DNA of 64,000 nt from Tenacibaculum sp. SZ-18 (GTDB lineage: Bacteria > Bacteroidota > Bacteroidia > Flavobacteriales > Flavobacteriaceae), in contig NZ_CP019335.1 in the NCBI RefSeq assembly GCF_002813915.1, forward strand, positions 914,388 through 978,387. Reading direction: 5' to 3'. Position 1 is the first letter of the stretch. Every line of letters begins with the position of its first letter. Shown in pieces: positions 62,282 through 64,000 of this stretch. Under the pieces are notes generated by a model, which saw only the letters and a program-made list of their open reading frames with translations, did no database searches and was not told the DNA's origin. Made by a program: the position numbers and the translations under genes.

Positions 62282-64000
62282 ATGAGTAAAATTATAGGAA
62301 TAGATTTAGGTACTACCAATTCTTGTGTTTCTGTAATGGAAGGAAACGAGCCAGTAGTAATTCCTAATTCTGAAGGAAAAAGAACTACCCCTTCTGTAGT
62401 CGCTTTTGTTGAAGGAGGAGAAAGAAAGGTTGGAGACCCAGCTAAACGTCAAGCAGTTACAAACCCTACAAAAACTGTTTATTCTATTAAGCGTTTTATG
62501 GGGAATAAGTTCTCTGAGTCTCAAAGAGAGGCAGACAGAGTGCCTTATGATGTTGTAAAAGGAGATAACGATACTCCAAGAGTTAAAATTGATGATCGTT
62601 TATATACACCACAAGAAATTTCTGCAATGGTGTTACAAAAAATGAAAAAGACTGCAGAAGATTATTTAGGGCAGGATGTTGCGGAAGCAGTAATTACAGT
62701 ACCAGCTTACTTCAACGATGCTCAACGTCAAGCTACAAAAGAAGCTGGAGAGATTGCAGGATTAAAAGTTCGTCGTATAATTAATGAGCCAACTGCTGCC
62801 GCTTTGGCCTATGGATTAGATAAAGCTGATTCAGATAAGAAAATTGTTGTATTTGACTTTGGAGGTGGTACACATGATGTTTCTATTTTAGAATTAGGAG
62901 ATGGAGTATTTGAAGTGTTAGCTACAGATGGAGATACTCACTTAGGAGGAGATGATGTTGATGAGAAAATTATTAATTGGTTAGCTGAAGAGTTTAAAGC
63001 TGAGGAAAACATGGACTTACGTCAAGATCCAATGGCTTTACAACGTTTAAAAGAAGCTTCGGAAAAAGCTAAGATTGAGTTATCTAGTACAACTTCTACT
63101 GAGATTAACTTACCATATATTACGGCAACGGCTTCAGGACCTAAACACTTAGTAAGAACATTAAGTAGAGCTAAGTTTGAGCAGTTAATTGATGATTTAG
63201 TGAGAAGAACTATCGAGCCATGTCAAACAGCTTTAAAAAATGCGGATTTATCCACTTCTGATATTGATGAAGTAATTTTAGTAGGGGGTTCAACCCGTAT
63301 TCCAGCAATTCAAGAAGCTGTTGAGAAGTTTTTTGGAAAAGCCCCAAGTAAAGGAGTAAACCCAGATGAGGTTGTTTCTTTAGGAGCAGCTATTCAAGGT
63401 GGAGTTTTAACTGGTGATGTAAAAGATGTTCTTTTATTAGATGTTACTCCATTATCGTTAGGAATAGAAACAATGGGTAATGTATTCACGAAGTTAATTG
63501 ATGCGAATACAACAATTCCAACAAAGAAATCTCAAGTGTTCTCTACTGCTGCAGATAACCAACCATCCGTAGAAATTCACGTATTACAAGGTGAAAGAGC
63601 AATGGCAGCAGATAATAAAACAATTGGACGTTTCCATTTAGATGGAATTCCACCAGCACAACGAGGAGTTCCACAAATAGAGGTTACTTTTGATATTGAT
63701 GCAAACGGAATTATCAACGTTTCTGCAAAAGATAAAGGAACTAATAAAGAACAAAATATTCGTATCGAAGCTTCTTCAGGATTAACAGAAGAGGAAATCC
63801 AGAGAATGAAAGCTGATGCAGAAGCTAATGCTGATGCCGATGCAAAAGCTAAAGAGGAGATTGAAAAAATCAATGGTGCTGATTCTATGATTTTCCAAAC
63901 AGAAAAGCAATTAAAAGAGTTTGGAGATAAATTATCAGCAGATAAAAAAGCTCCGATTGAAAGCGCTCTAGAAGAGTTAAAGAAAGCTCACGAGAGTAAA
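62282..64000 (+). CDS. dnaK: molecular chaperone DnaK (Hsp70), 3' end outside window
   Basis: Start ATG 62282; 573 codons are visible and the frame runs off the window. The ATPase domain is typical: [80 protein letters not shown] (Thr to His at the usual GGGTFDVS position) and [16 protein letters not shown]. The linker [17 protein letters not shown] and the substrate-binding domain follow. It is preceded by a 158-bp gap with a weak TTTG...AATTTTTG promoter-like pair (62226 and 62247). No heat-shock CIRCE palindrome was seen there. It is the last feature of the window. Confidence 0.97.
   Translation, partial: MSKIIGIDLGTTNSCVSVMEGNEPVVIPNSEGKRTTPSVVAFVEGGERKVGDPAKRQAVTNPTKTVYSIKRFMGNKFSESQREADRVPYDVVKGDNDTPRVKIDDRLYTPQEISAMVLQKMKKTAEDYLGQDVAEAVITVPAYFNDAQRQATKEAGEIAGLKVRRIINEPTAAALAYGLDKADSDKKIVVFDFGGGTHDVSILELGDGVFEVLATDGDTHLGGDDVDEKIINWLAEEFKAEENMDLRQDPMALQRLKEASEKAKIELSSTTSTEINLPYITATASGPKHLVRTLSRAKFEQLIDDLVRRTIEPCQTALKNADLSTSDIDEVILVGGSTRIPAIQEAVEKFFGKAPSKGVNPDEVVSLGAAIQGGVLTGDVKDVLLLDVTPLSLGIETMGNVFTKLIDANTTIPTKKSQVFSTAADNQPSVEIHVLQGERAMAADNKTIGRFHLDGIPPAQRGVPQIEVTFDIDANGIINVSAKDKGTNKEQNIRIEASSGLTEEEIQRMKADAEANADADAKAKEEIEKINGADSMIFQTEKQLKEFGDKLSADKKAPIESALEELKKAHESK

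Noticed and set aside
63577-63873. Open frame opposite dnaK
   Set aside because: It is the antisense shadow of the conserved dnaK coding sequence, Ser/Ala-rich as expected from such a shadow.

Overview
The window reads as the chromosome of a marine member of the Flavobacteriaceae (Bacteroidota), something close to Tenacibaculum. The reasons are: AT-rich DNA with no Shine-Dalgarno leaders; Bacteroidota-type promoters (TAnnTTTG -7 boxes) upstream of several genes; a secreted protein with a type IX secretion C-terminal sorting domain; a CAL67264-type small membrane protein; and the block nudix-pyrE-SRPBCC / birA / rsfS-ftsH-LUD-cdsA. No rRNA, tRNA or CRISPR array was recognised, and no intact insertion sequence.

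Layout. 1-4,200 is an accessory edge: orphan hypothetical genes, a putative abortive-infection membrane protein, an SRAP/HMCES-type protein, an attC-like imperfect palindrome and a tyrosine recombinase with three 11-bp repeats over its start codon. 4,235-11,770 is core metabolism: yebC, an acyl-CoA carboxylase beta subunit, and a RamB/ScfR-like regulator divergent from the glyoxylate-shunt genes aceB and aceA, with a 14-bp perfect palindrome between them. 11,904-28,685 holds two blocks of plus-strand genes that look like one multi-gene system (coiled-coil protein, 348-aa protein, AAA+ ATPase, then a 411-aa protein and two membrane proteins). They are separated by about 8 kb containing a CheB-CheR-PAS protein without a kinase, two AraC paralogues and a tandem array of small-RNA-like units. 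28,690-34,986 holds small envelope proteins, a DMT transporter, a MarR-GNAT fusion and an OsmC/flavin reductase/MarR/pirin operon with a long inverted repeat over its promoter. 34,992-45,035 holds a T9SS-exported nuclease-like protein, an enoate reductase, ettA, a SerB-SerA fusion and a heme-type lipoprotein. 45,220-54,849 is a kynurenine degradation cluster. 54,897-64,000 is a housekeeping block ending inside dnaK.

How genes work together. KynU, Kmo, HAAO, ACMSD, an aminomuconate-semialdehyde dehydrogenase and a RidA-type deaminase together take kynurenine through 3-hydroxyanthranilate to the muconate stage. A phytanoyl-CoA-dioxygenase-like enzyme, an SDR, a thioesterase and a DUF1697 protein ride along. 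AceA/AceB with the fatty-acyl-type regulator and the acyl-CoA carboxylase form an acetate/short-acyl locus.

Most unusual signals. (1) Four full units and one compact unit between 24,030 and 24,960 share, on the minus strand, a CCCCCGAT motif and a GACTG...CAGTC terminator hairpin; three of the full units also share a promoter-like box pair with exactly 20-bp spacing. They look like a tandem family of C-rich small RNAs. (2) Three small envelope-type genes (14,388; 29,201; 52,684 minus) are each interrupted by one in-frame TGA after which the same frame stays open to a normal stop. (3) The split AAA+/coiled-coil/membrane system has no function I can name. All functional names come from reading motifs by eye; no database search was possible.
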